Made by a program: the position numbers and the translations under genes. Source: Francisella frigiditurris (GTDB lineage Bacteria > Pseudomonadota > Gammaproteobacteria > Francisellales > Francisellaceae). Taken from it: 64,000 nucleotides of DNA. Each line of letters opens with the position of its first letter. Positions within the stretch are counted from its first letter, which is position 1. The notes beneath the pieces were generated by a model that was not told where the DNA came from, did not search any database, and worked only from the letters and a program-made list of their open reading frames with translations. The stretch covers positions 620,001-684,000 of the forward strand of contig NZ_CP009654.1 in the NCBI RefSeq assembly GCF_001880225.1, given 5' to 3'. Shown piece after piece: positions 18,100 through 26,601 of this stretch.

Positions 18100-18202
18100 G
18101 AAACAACTTTTCTAAAAAGTTTCCAAAAAGCCTTAATTTTTAATAAATGCTACATATTTATCATTTTTTATATGTGGTTTAAAAACTAAGAGGAGTATAA
18201 AA

Positions 18203-19267
18203 ATGAGTGTTAAAGAAGGTTTAGTTGAACGTTTAAATAAAGGGCCTGTTATTTGTGCGGAAGGCTTTCTATTTGAGATAGAAAGAAGAGGCTATATGGC
18301 ATCAGGTGAATTTGTGCCTATGGTATCTTTGGAGCATCCTGAGGTTTTAGAAAGTTTGCATAGAGACTTCCAACATGCTGGGTCAGATATTGTAGAGGCT
18401 TTTACTTATAACGGCCATAGAGAAAAATTAAGAGTTATTGGAAAAGAGCGTCTGCTTGAAAAGTTAAATAGAGAGGCTCTTAGAATAGCTAAAAGAGTTG
18501 CTGATACAACACCAGAAGGTGTTCAACCAAATTTATTAGCTGGAAATATTTCTAACTCAAATATTTGGGAACAAGGAAATAATACATCACAAAAAGAAGT
18601 AACTAGAATGTTTGATGAAATGGTTACATGGGCAGCTGAAGAAGGGGCTGATATTTTAATCGGAGAAACGTTTTATTATGCTGAAGAAGCTTTTAGAGCT
18701 TTAGAAATTATGAAAAAAACCAATCTTCCAACTGTATTAACAATCGCACCAATGGCTGAAAATACAATGAGAGATGGATGGTCAATTATAGATACTTGCA
18801 AAGAGCTAGAGCAGCGTGGCGCTGATGTTGTAGGACTTAATTGTTTTAGAGGCCCTCAAACAATGCTTCCAGATTTAAAGAAAATTCGAACAGCTGTTAA
18901 GTGCCATGTGGCAGGTCTTCCTATTCCATATAGAACAACTAATGATCATCCAACATTTTTTAACTTGCCAGACAACAATGGTTGTGGCTGTCCAGCACCT
19001 CATGGAAGAACTTTTCCAACAGCGCTTGATCCCTTATACTGTAATCGTTACGAGATCAGAGAGTTTGCAAAAGAGGCTTATGATTTTGGAGTGAATTATT
19101 TAGGTGTTTGTTGTGGAGCTAGCCCTATGTTAATTAGAGAAGTTGCAGATGCTGTTGGGTTAACCGTACCAGGTAGTAAGTATAAAGAAAGAATGGAAAA
19201 CCATTTCATGTATGGTTCAAATAAACGTATTGCTAAGCATATGCAAGAATATGGAAATAAAGCATAA
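18203..19267 (+). CDS. Betaine-homocysteine S-methyltransferase-like enzyme, copy 2
   Basis: A 354-residue paralogue of the enzyme at 15573, about four fifths identical in protein by eye, with the same length. The zinc ligands are preserved (Cys in GLNCFRGP and GVCCGASP). Differences cluster in the substrate-facing parts: YNGHREKL replaces YYAHREKL, and PMAENTMRDGW replaces PFGQNVMLDGW. The two may therefore use different methyl donors (inference). Synonymous sites differ widely although the 5' leader is nearly identical. No gene follows closely on the same strand, so it is probably transcribed alone. Confidence 0.88.
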   Translation: MSVKEGLVERLNKGPVICAEGFLFEIERRGYMASGEFVPMVSLEHPEVLESLHRDFQHAGSDIVEAFTYNGHREKLRVIGKERLLEKLNREALRIAKRVADTTPEGVQPNLLAGNISNSNIWEQGNNTSQKEVTRMFDEMVTWAAEEGADILIGETFYYAEEAFRALEIMKKTNLPTVLTIAPMAENTMRDGWSIIDTCKELEQRGADVVGLNCFRGPQTMLPDLKKIRTAVKCHVAGLPIPYRTTNDHPTFFNLPDNNGCGCPAPHGRTFPTALDPLYCNRYEIREFAKEAYDFGVNYLGVCCGASPMLIREVADAVGLTVPGSKYKERMENHFMYGSNKRIAKHMQEYGNKA

Positions 19268-19394
19268 CTATAATTAATTAGGTACCAAGCTTATTTGGTG
19301 CAATCATCTTGTCTTTGAATTTTTTCTCTAACATAATGAAATTAATACTAAAAATATAAATTACAGATTTATATTGTTCTTGTGGAATTTTATT

Positions 19395-20873
19395 ATGAGT
19401 AGTCACCTTCACTTAAAGCATCCTAGTGGTTTAAAGTATCTATTTTTTGCAGAAATGTGGGAGCGTTTTAGTTTTTATGGGCTTTCAGCATTATTAGTTC
19501 TATATATGACAAGTCGTTTAAATTTTGCTGAAGATAATGCTACTGTTATTTTTGGAAGTTATGTGACTTATCTTTATATTACTACCGCTTTTGGAGGAGT
19601 CTTAGCTGATAGGATTATTGGCTATAGAAGATGTGTACTAATTGGAGGTCTTGCTATTATGGCGGGGCACATAATTTTATCTTCATTAGGCAGTAATTCT
19701 ACTGCATTGTTTTTAGGACTTGGATGTATATCAGCAGGAACAGGATTTTTTAAATCTAATGTATCAACTATGGTTGGGCGTCTATATGATAAAAAAGAAG
19801 CTTTAAGAAGTAGTGGTTTTGCATATTTTTATACAGGGATCAACTTTGGTTCAGTATTAGCTACTTTTATAGTTGGCTATGTTGGTGAGAAGATAGGTTG
19901 GCATTATGGATTTATGTTAGCGGCTTTTGGTATGGCTTTAGGGTTAGTTGTTTTTGAAAAAGGTAAAAAGCATTTTCCTGAAAGTTGTGATGAGCCTAAT
20001 TTTAAAGTTATGAATAAAAAACTCATTCTCGGAATTACTGTGTGGAGACTGATCATTTTGAGTGTAGTATTTTTTGCAGTTTTATTTGGCTATCTTATTG
20101 CTCATCCTACTAGTTCTATGATTGTTATTAGTTTGTCTGGTATTGGCTTATTTGTTTATCTTAGTTTTTTGTGGAGATCTTTAACAACCGCTGAAAAAAC
20201 TCGAATAGCAACTTTATTATTATTATCTATATTTATGCTGTTTTATTGGTCTTTAAGTAATCAAACTACTATTAGTATTCCATTATTTATAAAGACTAGT
20301 GTTGACCTTAATATTTTCGGATATCAATTGCCTGTAACTACAGTTATGGGCATTCAGCTAACACTTTTGGTTATTATCACACCACTCTTTGGATTCTTAT
20401 GGCAGAGACTTAGTGATATAAATAGAGAACCCTCAGATGAGATTAAATTTGTTCTAAGCTTAGTGTTTTTATCCTTATCTTTTACATTTTTAGCTGTGGG
20501 TGGTTATTCAGCTATAAACTCACTTAGCTATGTAAGTGTTTTATGGGTTTCAGCTGCATACCTTATGTTAGTTTTTGGAGAATTATGTATTTCTCCTGTA
20601 GGGTTGGCTTTGGTTACTAGAGTGGCTCCTGAGCATTTGAAATCAACAATGATGGGAGTTTGGTGGACTATTAGTGCATATGCTGGATTTTTCGGCGGTA
20701 TAATTGGCTCACATATTACAAAAGATGTAAAGTCAGATAGTAATCCAACTAAATTATTTTCATCGGGTTTTTTTGAATTGGCAGTAGCAGCATTATTTAT
20801 GGCTATACTTTTATTTATAATAATTTACCTTTTGAGAAGGTTTAAAAAGAGTCCAGAGGAATTTCAAGCATGA
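19395..20873 (+). CDS. Proton-dependent oligopeptide transporter (POT/PTR family)
   Basis: Inner-membrane proton:di/tripeptide symporter with about 14 helices and 492 residues, as expected for DtpA-like proteins. The ExxER motif is in FAEMWERFSFYG (helix 1). The PTR2 signatures are GGVLADRIIGYRR and GTGFFKSNVSTMVG, with YFYTGINFGS after them. The ATG at 19395 follows TGTGGA at a suitable distance and gives a normal N-terminus; an upstream TTG at 19374 adds only seven residues. It overlaps the next gene by 4 nt (ATGA), so peptide uptake and the following hydrolase are translationally coupled. Confidence 0.93.
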   Translation: MSSHLHLKHPSGLKYLFFAEMWERFSFYGLSALLVLYMTSRLNFAEDNATVIFGSYVTYLYITTAFGGVLADRIIGYRRCVLIGGLAIMAGHIILSSLGSNSTALFLGLGCISAGTGFFKSNVSTMVGRLYDKKEALRSSGFAYFYTGINFGSVLATFIVGYVGEKIGWHYGFMLAAFGMALGLVVFEKGKKHFPESCDEPNFKVMNKKLILGITVWRLIILSVVFFAVLFGYLIAHPTSSMIVISLSGIGLFVYLSFLWRSLTTAEKTRIATLLLLSIFMLFYWSLSNQTTISIPLFIKTSVDLNIFGYQLPVTTVMGIQLTLLVIITPLFGFLWQRLSDINREPSDEIKFVLSLVFLSLSFTFLAVGGYSAINSLSYVSVLWVSAAYLMLVFGELCISPVGLALVTRVAPEHLKSTMMGVWWTISAYAGFFGGIIGSHITKDVKSDSNPTKLFSSGFFELAVAALFMAILLFIIIYLLRRFKKSPEEFQA

Positions 20874-21790
20874 TTTTAATAGCAAATGATGAAGGTAAAT
20901 GTGGAGTTAATAAATCTTTTGAATTGCTAAAAGCTAATCAAGATGGCTTAAGAGCGATTATAGAAGGAATTAAGTTAGTTGAAGAGAATACGGATATTCG
21001 AACAGTTGGGAAAGGTGGATGGCCAGATGTTACGGGGCATGTTACATTAGATGCTGCTGTTATGGATGGAGACTCATTAAAGACAGGCGCTGTAGGAGCA
21101 TTAGAAGGTTTTCTTAATCCAGTTGAAGTAGCTTACGAAGTATTTAAAAGATTAAATCATGAGCTCTTAGTAGGCGAAGGTGCTAATAGGTTTGCTGCAG
21201 AAATAAGAGCAAAGAAATCTAATAATTTAATAGAATCTGCAGAGACAGCGTGGAGGAATCATATAGAAAAATACTTAACAAAAGAGCAGGGTGAGAAGTT
21301 TCCAAATATTGCTCTAATTGAGTTAAGTAAAAAAGCGATAGATCCTGAAAAGATTTTTGATACTACGGTTTATCTTTCTAGAGACCATTTAAACAAAATT
21401 TCATCTGCAACTAGCACCTCTGGATGGGCTTGGCGTTATCCTGGTAGATTAGGAGATAGTCCAATAATTGGAGCAGGATCATATGCTGATTCTCGTTATG
21501 GTGCGGCAGCTTGTACTCATACAGGTGAGATGGCTATAAGATGTTCAACTGCTAGATCAATAGTGTTATATCAAAAGATGGGAATGAGTGTTACAGAAGC
21601 TGTATACGAAGCAGCAAATGATTTGAAAAGGCTCAAGCATGGATATCTTGATGAGTTAACATTGCATGCTATTGATGCTAAAGATAACTATAAAGTAATT
21701 AGCTTCAGAGGCAGTGAGCCTGTGTATTACTGGGTTTGGAAAACTGGTATGGAAAAGCCAGTTAAAGAGCAAGCTGAATATTTAGATTAG
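20870..21790 (+). CDS. Glycosylasparaginase / isoaspartyl peptidase-like Ntn hydrolase
   Basis: A 306-residue Ntn hydrolase of the N4-(beta-GlcNAc)-asparaginase/isoaspartyl peptidase family. These enzymes self-cleave before a Thr that becomes the nucleophile. The likely nucleophile is Thr165 in FDTTVYL, followed by the family signature GRLGDSPIIGAGSYAD and AAACTHTGEMAIR. The N-terminal part has the GGWPDVTGHVTLDAAVMDG segment. The pattern is closer to glycosylasparaginase than to plant-type asparaginase. No signal peptide is seen, so it probably acts in the cytoplasm on asparaginyl or isoaspartyl peptides brought in by the coupled peptide transporter (inference). Its end overlaps the end of the convergent MFS gene. 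Confidence 0.87.
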   Translation: MILIANDEGKCGVNKSFELLKANQDGLRAIIEGIKLVEENTDIRTVGKGGWPDVTGHVTLDAAVMDGDSLKTGAVGALEGFLNPVEVAYEVFKRLNHELLVGEGANRFAAEIRAKKSNNLIESAETAWRNHIEKYLTKEQGEKFPNIALIELSKKAIDPEKIFDTTVYLSRDHLNKISSATSTSGWAWRYPGRLGDSPIIGAGSYADSRYGAAACTHTGEMAIRCSTARSIVLYQKMGMSVTEAVYEAANDLKRLKHGYLDELTLHAIDAKDNYKVISFRGSEPVYYWVWKTGMEKPVKEQAEYLD

Positions 21791-22998
21791 CCGATTTGTC
21801 TATTATCAAATTTTTTAAGAGATTTAATTATTAAATAATATCCTAAAAGAGTAAATACTAAGAAGCAAGCACTTATTGTTTTTGAAGGATAATCTAAATT
21901 AACTACCTTAGTCACATCTAAAGAAACTCCAACAGCTAATTGTCCTAATTCTGTTATTAGAGTTATTATCATATTCGTAATTGCTATACCAAGACCAGAT
22001 ATATTTGTTGGACATATTTTATTAAAAAAATGCCATACAAGTACTTGGACAGCAGAAAAACTTCCAAATAGAAAAGTGAGTAATATAAGGTTATTACCAA
22101 GCACTTTAGCATCTAGTAATATTATTGTAATAAGCATTCCTATAATGCAGATATGGATAGTTTTTCTTTCACCAAACTTGTGAATTATAGTTGCCATAAT
22201 TGGTGAGAAAATAACCCATCCCATAAATAATGATGTTATAAGAGTAGTTCCAGATAAATCATTTATATTATAAATAGATTTAAAGTAAAAAACTCCATAT
22301 TGAGAGGTTAAAACAACGGTTGGTATATATATCAAACTAGCCCAACTAGCATTCAGCCATAAAGTCTTATCTTTTAAAAGTTTCTTTGTTAGATTGGAGA
22401 TATCTCCAATTTTTGGCATCAAATTTATAGTGTTTTCATTTGATGGTAAGAACAGCAAAAATAATAAAGATAATGGAACAGCTAAAATCCCAGAATAAAT
22501 AAACACAGATATCCAAGAAGCATTATAGCTTGATATGTAGACGCTTAATTGTTGAGAAAAAGCAGCAGCCAATGTACCAAGAGATATCACAATACTAGCA
22601 ACTAACCCAAAGTATTTCAGACTTAAGTTCTCTCTAGCTAGTTTAAGTACCCCAATAAAAGCAAAAGATGATCCTATACCAACTAAGAGACGACCGACAA
22701 GAGCCATATTATAGCTGCCAAGGACAAATAGTATATTGCCTAATCCACATATGAGTGTTGCAGAGATAAGAATTTTTTTGCTACCAAATCTATCAAGTAA
22801 TATTCCTGCAGGTATTTGCATTAGAAGATAGGTAATATTGTAACTTGATACTAGAAATGAGAATCCAGTATGAGTGTTTATTGAGAAATAATTAACTATT
22901 TGCTCTTGGTAAGCACCAGTAAGTATTCTTAGGAAGAATTCATAACAATAAAAACTAATACCTATAGTTAGTATTGAGAAAAAATTTGTTTTTTTCAT
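21787..22998 (-). CDS. MFS transporter, Francisella phagosomal-transporter-like
   Basis: A 403-residue major facilitator protein with 12 predicted helices. It has the MFS loop motif GILLDRFGSKKI after helix 2 and RLLVGIGSSFAF in helix 4. Start and layout resemble the second MFS protein at 23800 (PAGILLDKFGIKKV, RILAGLGGGFAF), so the two belong to the same subfamily. Francisella has a family of such amino-acid transporters (Fpt/Pht-like). The substrate is not known. It is transcribed towards the peptidase gene, with overlapping 3' ends. Confidence 0.85.
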   Translation of the reverse strand: MKKTNFFSILTIGISFYCYEFFLRILTGAYQEQIVNYFSINTHTGFSFLVSSYNITYLLMQIPAGILLDRFGSKKILISATLICGLGNILFVLGSYNMALVGRLLVGIGSSFAFIGVLKLARENLSLKYFGLVASIVISLGTLAAAFSQQLSVYISSYNASWISVFIYSGILAVPLSLLFLLFLPSNENTINLMPKIGDISNLTKKLLKDKTLWLNASWASLIYIPTVVLTSQYGVFYFKSIYNINDLSGTTLITSLFMGWVIFSPIMATIIHKFGERKTIHICIIGMLITIILLDAKVLGNNLILLTFLFGSFSAVQVLVWHFFNKICPTNISGLGIAITNMIITLITELGQLAVGVSLDVTKVVNLDYPSKTISACFLVFTLLGYYLIIKSLKKFDNRQIG

Positions 22999-23113
22999 CT
23001 ATGTATCTTTTTGAAAATATGTAGATACTTTACTAGTTACAGAGTTTATTGTCTATAAGTTATTGTGTTACTACGCTGTGATATAATAAAGAGGCAAATC
23101 ATTGGAGAGGCTT

Positions 23114-23716
23114 ATGAAAAATATTTTAGCTTTGATTATTTTTATGATTTCATTATCAGCTTTACAGGCTTCAGAATATAATCCTCAAACAGGCAAATTT
23201 TTTACTGGAAGTGAAGGCTTTTATAGATCTAGCTCAGAAAGAGGAAATGAGGTTGTAGATAAAAGCAATAGTTCTTTATTTTTAAATACACAAGCAGAAG
23301 GCTTAAAATTGATCGACACTTTAGAGTTAAATTCTTGGACAAGTTCAGAAGGTATGCTAACAGCTGGAACAAGTGGAGTCGTCCAAAATTCAAAATTCTA
23401 TACTCAAGAAACTAAACTAACTAAAAAAATATTAGATGATAAGTTTGAACTTTATGGTGGTACAGTATTGGGAGCTTCTCCTTATGTATTAAACAATATT
23501 GGTGGGGTTTATAACGCTCAAGATCGAGTAGCAGCGTTTGCTTCAAGTAGAGGAGGAGCAAAATATAATCTTTCTAAATCTTTTGGATTAATATTTGAAG
23601 GGCAATATAACCTAACTGGTCAGATGGCAAATGATACTACGATGTTTAATGGATTTGATGGAGCAAACTATCGAGGTTCAAGAATGCTAAAAACAGGGTT
23701 TGAATGGGATTTTTAA
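23114..23716 (+). CDS. Small secreted or outer-membrane-like protein of unknown function
   Basis: A 200-residue protein that I do not recognise. It has a clear Sec signal peptide (KNILALIIFMISLSALQA, cleavage after QA-S). The mature part is rich in alternating polar and hydrophobic residues and aromatic residues, and ends in WDF; a terminal Phe is typical of outer-membrane beta-barrels recognised by the BAM complex. The ATG at 23114 follows GGAGAGG. It lies between two divergent-family MFS genes. A small beta-barrel in the outer membrane is the best structural guess. Confidence 0.7.
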   Translation: MKNILALIIFMISLSALQASEYNPQTGKFFTGSEGFYRSSSERGNEVVDKSNSSLFLNTQAEGLKLIDTLELNSWTSSEGMLTAGTSGVVQNSKFYTQETKLTKKILDDKFELYGGTVLGASPYVLNNIGGVYNAQDRVAAFASSRGGAKYNLSKSFGLIFEGQYNLTGQMANDTTMFNGFDGANYRGSRMLKTGFEWDF

Positions 23717-23799
23717 TTCAAATAAATTCATTCTATTTACTTCTATCGAAATCTAAACCATAATCGAATTATCAATAACCCAACTTTCTTGATGTATAA

Positions 23800-25023
23800 A
23801 TGAAAAAAGTTACAAAAATTGGTTTTATTATATGGTTTTTATGTGCGTTTTTCTATGCGTTAGAATTCGTTATTAGAGCATCAAGTAATTCTTTATATCA
23901 TGATTTTCTGACTGATCCATATAATCTATCTCCAGAGCAAATTGGTTTGTTTAGTTCAGCTTTTTATTGGGCTTACGTGGCAGCACAGCTACCAGCGGGT
24001 ATATTGCTTGATAAATTTGGTATTAAGAAAGTCATGATGATTAGTACATTTATGTTTTCATTAGCTGTGTTTATTGCGACTCAAGCCACATCTCAGGAGT
24101 ATTTAGTTATTTATAGAATTTTAGCAGGTCTAGGTGGTGGTTTTGCCTTTTTATCTGCATTGAAATCTATAGCGATATGGTTACCTAGTAGACTTTTTCC
24201 TATGTTTACAGGAGCTACTCAGATGTTGATGTATACAGCAGGAACTTTGACTGGTTTGCCTTTGGTTATCTTATCTAATCATTATAGTATTCAGACAATT
24301 ATGGCTGGGATATTAATAGTATCGATAGTACTATTTGTGTGTACTGTTATTTTCATAAAGTCAGAAGAGCCACATAATCAGAAAGATACTGATGTTTTGG
24401 CAGATGCGCATAGTGAGCCAGCTGATATTCTTGTAGTTTTAAAGAATAAACAAATTTGGTTAAATGGTCTTTTTTGCTTCACTATCTATGGTACTACAGC
24501 ATTATTTGCAGATTTATGGAGCTTTAGGTTTTTGACTTTAGAAGGCTATTCTGAACATTATGCTGGAGCAGCTTCATCAATGATATTTATTGGAATAGCC
24601 GTATTTAGTCCGTTATGGGGTTTTATAGCGACAATCTTTAATAAGGAGAAGTCTCTTCTTGTGTGGGCATCTGTCTTTGGGATATTTATTGTTACAGCTA
24701 TAGTTTACTTCCATATAAATCCTATACTAATGTGTGTTTTATGTGTTTTATGGGGAGGTATGCAGGCTGTCCATGTGCTTAACTTCACTATCTTAAGAAC
24801 TCAGGTTAGTCCTGTATATATTGCTACAGGTTTAGCTATGGTTAACTTATTCATTCCTTTAAGTGGAGCTATATTGCAACCATTTGTTGGCTTTGCTGTA
24901 GCAAAATTAGAAAGTTTTGGTTTTAGTGAAATTGCGTCATTTAAACTAGCATTGTTTATACTGCCGATATTAATGTTTTTATCTTTCTTATTAGCGCTTT
25001 TTATAAAAGAAAAAAGAGCTTAA
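23800..25023 (+). CDS. MFS transporter, AnsP-like (asparagine transporter by position)
   Basis: A 407-residue major facilitator protein with 12 helices and the motifs PAGILLDKFGIKKV and RILAGLGGGFAFLSALK. From memory, in Francisella the MFS gene directly upstream of glpK encodes AnsP, an asparagine importer needed for growth in the host cytosol. Gene order here is the same, which supports that assignment, but specificity cannot be read from the sequence. It ends 78 nt before glpK. Confidence 0.85.
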   Translation: MKKVTKIGFIIWFLCAFFYALEFVIRASSNSLYHDFLTDPYNLSPEQIGLFSSAFYWAYVAAQLPAGILLDKFGIKKVMMISTFMFSLAVFIATQATSQEYLVIYRILAGLGGGFAFLSALKSIAIWLPSRLFPMFTGATQMLMYTAGTLTGLPLVILSNHYSIQTIMAGILIVSIVLFVCTVIFIKSEEPHNQKDTDVLADAHSEPADILVVLKNKQIWLNGLFCFTIYGTTALFADLWSFRFLTLEGYSEHYAGAASSMIFIGIAVFSPLWGFIATIFNKEKSLLVWASVFGIFIVTAIVYFHINPILMCVLCVLWGGMQAVHVLNFTILRTQVSPVYIATGLAMVNLFIPLSGAILQPFVGFAVAKLESFGFSEIASFKLALFILPILMFLSFLLALFIKEKRA

Positions 25024-25101
25024 TTTTCTTATTTTTATTAATTTATTACCTCTTTAGTTATATAATCTTTGACATAAGTGTTTTTCGAAAGAGAGCAATC
25101 A

Positions 25102-26601
25102 ATGTCTCAAAAATTTGTCTTAGCAGTAGATCAAGGAACAACCAGTTCAAGAGCAATTATATTTGATAATAAAGGTGGTATTAAAAAAATCGCTCAAAAA
25201 GAGTTTACACAGATTTATCCAAAAAGTGGTTGGGTCGAGCATGATCCTATGGAAATTTGGGGTACACAGAGTGGAGTTTTAAGAGAAGTTTTAGAATCGT
25301 CTAGAATAAAACCAGATCAGATAGCAGCAATAGGTATTACAAATCAGAGAGAAACCGTCGTGGTTTGGGATAAAGAAACTGGAGATCCTATTTATAATGC
25401 TATAGTTTGGCAGTGTCGAAGAACATCGTATATCTGTGATGAAATAAAAAAAGATAAAGAATTAACTAAATATATAAAAGAAAATACTGGACTAGTTGTT
25501 GATGCATATTTCTCTGGTACAAAAGTTAAATGGATTCTTGATAATGTAGAGGGTGCAAGGGAGAAGGCTGAAAAAGGACAGTTGTTGTTAGGTACAATTG
25601 ATACTTGGCTTATTTGGAATATGACTAGAGGGCAAGTACATGCAACAGACTATAGTAATGCCTCTAGAACTATGCTCTTTAATATAAATACACTAGAGTG
25701 GGATAAAAAGATTCTTAAACATTTAGGTATTCTTGAATCAATGCTCCCTGAAGTGAAAAACTCTAGTGAAATTTATGGACATACTGATGAAAGAACTCTA
25801 GCTGGAGCAAGAATTCCTATAGCAGGAGTAGCTGGAGATCAGCATGCTGCACTATTTGGACATTGCTGTTTTGAGAAAGGTATGGCTAAGAACACTTATG
25901 GAACTGGATGCTTTGCGCTTATGAATGTGGGTGATAAGCCAGTATTTTCAGATGCTGGACTTTTAACAACTATTGCTTGGGGTGAAAATGGTAAACCTAC
26001 GTATGCACTTGAGGGTAGTGTATTTATTGCTGGAGCAGTAATACAATGGATTAGAGATGGTATTGGGCTTATTCGCTCTTCAGAAGATAGTGAATACTAT
26101 GCAACAAAAATTGACTCTACTAACGGGGTTTATTTTGTGCCTGCATTCGTTGGGCTGGGGACTCCTTACTGGGATATGTATGCTCGAGGTACTATAGTTG
26201 GTATAACTAGAGATACAAAGAGAGAGCATATTATTAGAGCAGCATTAGAAGCTATCGCATATCAGGCTAAAGATGTTTTAGACTGTATGAAAGAAGATAC
26301 GGGATTAGATCTTGCTGGATTAAAAGTTGATGGCGGAGCTGTGCAGAATAGTTTCTTAATGCAATTCCAGGCAGATATTTTACAAACACATATCTCTAAG
26401 CCTGAAATTAATGAGATAACAGGATTAGGAGCTGTGTTTTTAGCTGGTCTAGCGGTAGGTTTTTGGAAGAATAAAGAAGAACTTAAAACATTAGTCAATA
26501 TTGAGAAAAATTTTGAGCCTAAAAAAGACTTAGAGACAGTATGTCATGATTATAAAGGTTGGAAAAAAGCTGTTGAAAGAAGTAAGGCATGGGCTGAATA
26601 A
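25102..26601 (+). CDS. glpK: Glycerol kinase
   Basis: FGGY-family kinase making glycerol 3-phosphate from glycerol and ATP. The ATP-binding N-terminus is [15 protein letters not shown], the glycerol-binding region contains WQCRRTS, and the FGGY signature lies in [20 protein letters not shown]. The 499-residue length is normal. The ATG at 25102 is chosen over a GTG at 25078 because it gives the standard [13 protein letters not shown] start and has GAAAGAGAG upstream. Its stop shares one base with the glpD start (TAATG), indicating coupled translation in a glpK-glpD-glpF operon. Confidence 0.97.
   Translation: MSQKFVLAVDQGTTSSRAIIFDNKGGIKKIAQKEFTQIYPKSGWVEHDPMEIWGTQSGVLREVLESSRIKPDQIAAIGITNQRETVVVWDKETGDPIYNAIVWQCRRTSYICDEIKKDKELTKYIKENTGLVVDAYFSGTKVKWILDNVEGAREKAEKGQLLLGTIDTWLIWNMTRGQVHATDYSNASRTMLFNINTLEWDKKILKHLGILESMLPEVKNSSEIYGHTDERTLAGARIPIAGVAGDQHAALFGHCCFEKGMAKNTYGTGCFALMNVGDKPVFSDAGLLTTIAWGENGKPTYALEGSVFIAGAVIQWIRDGIGLIRSSEDSEYYATKIDSTNGVYFVPAFVGLGTPYWDMYARGTIVGITRDTKREHIIRAALEAIAYQAKDVLDCMKEDTGLDLAGLKVDGGAVQNSFLMQFQADILQTHISKPEINEITGLGAVFLAGLAVGFWKNKEELKTLVNIEKNFEPKKDLETVCHDYKGWKKAVERSKAWAE

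Larger units (their letters stand above)
17976..18202 (+). repeat. Duplicated 5' leader, copy 2 (partner at 15347-15572)
   Basis: Second copy of the methyltransferase leader, 227 nt. The aptamer region is identical to copy 1 and the rest differs at about a dozen positions. It starts within 4 nt of the MFS stop codon and includes the aptamer, the attenuator, the ACATAT/ATATGT hairpin and the AGAGGAG site. Confidence 0.9.

Noticed and set aside
19280-19310. Terminator after the second BHMT-like gene (ACCAA...TTGGT near 19283-19301)
   Set aside because: The stem is only about 5 bp and no T run follows directly, so it was not listed.
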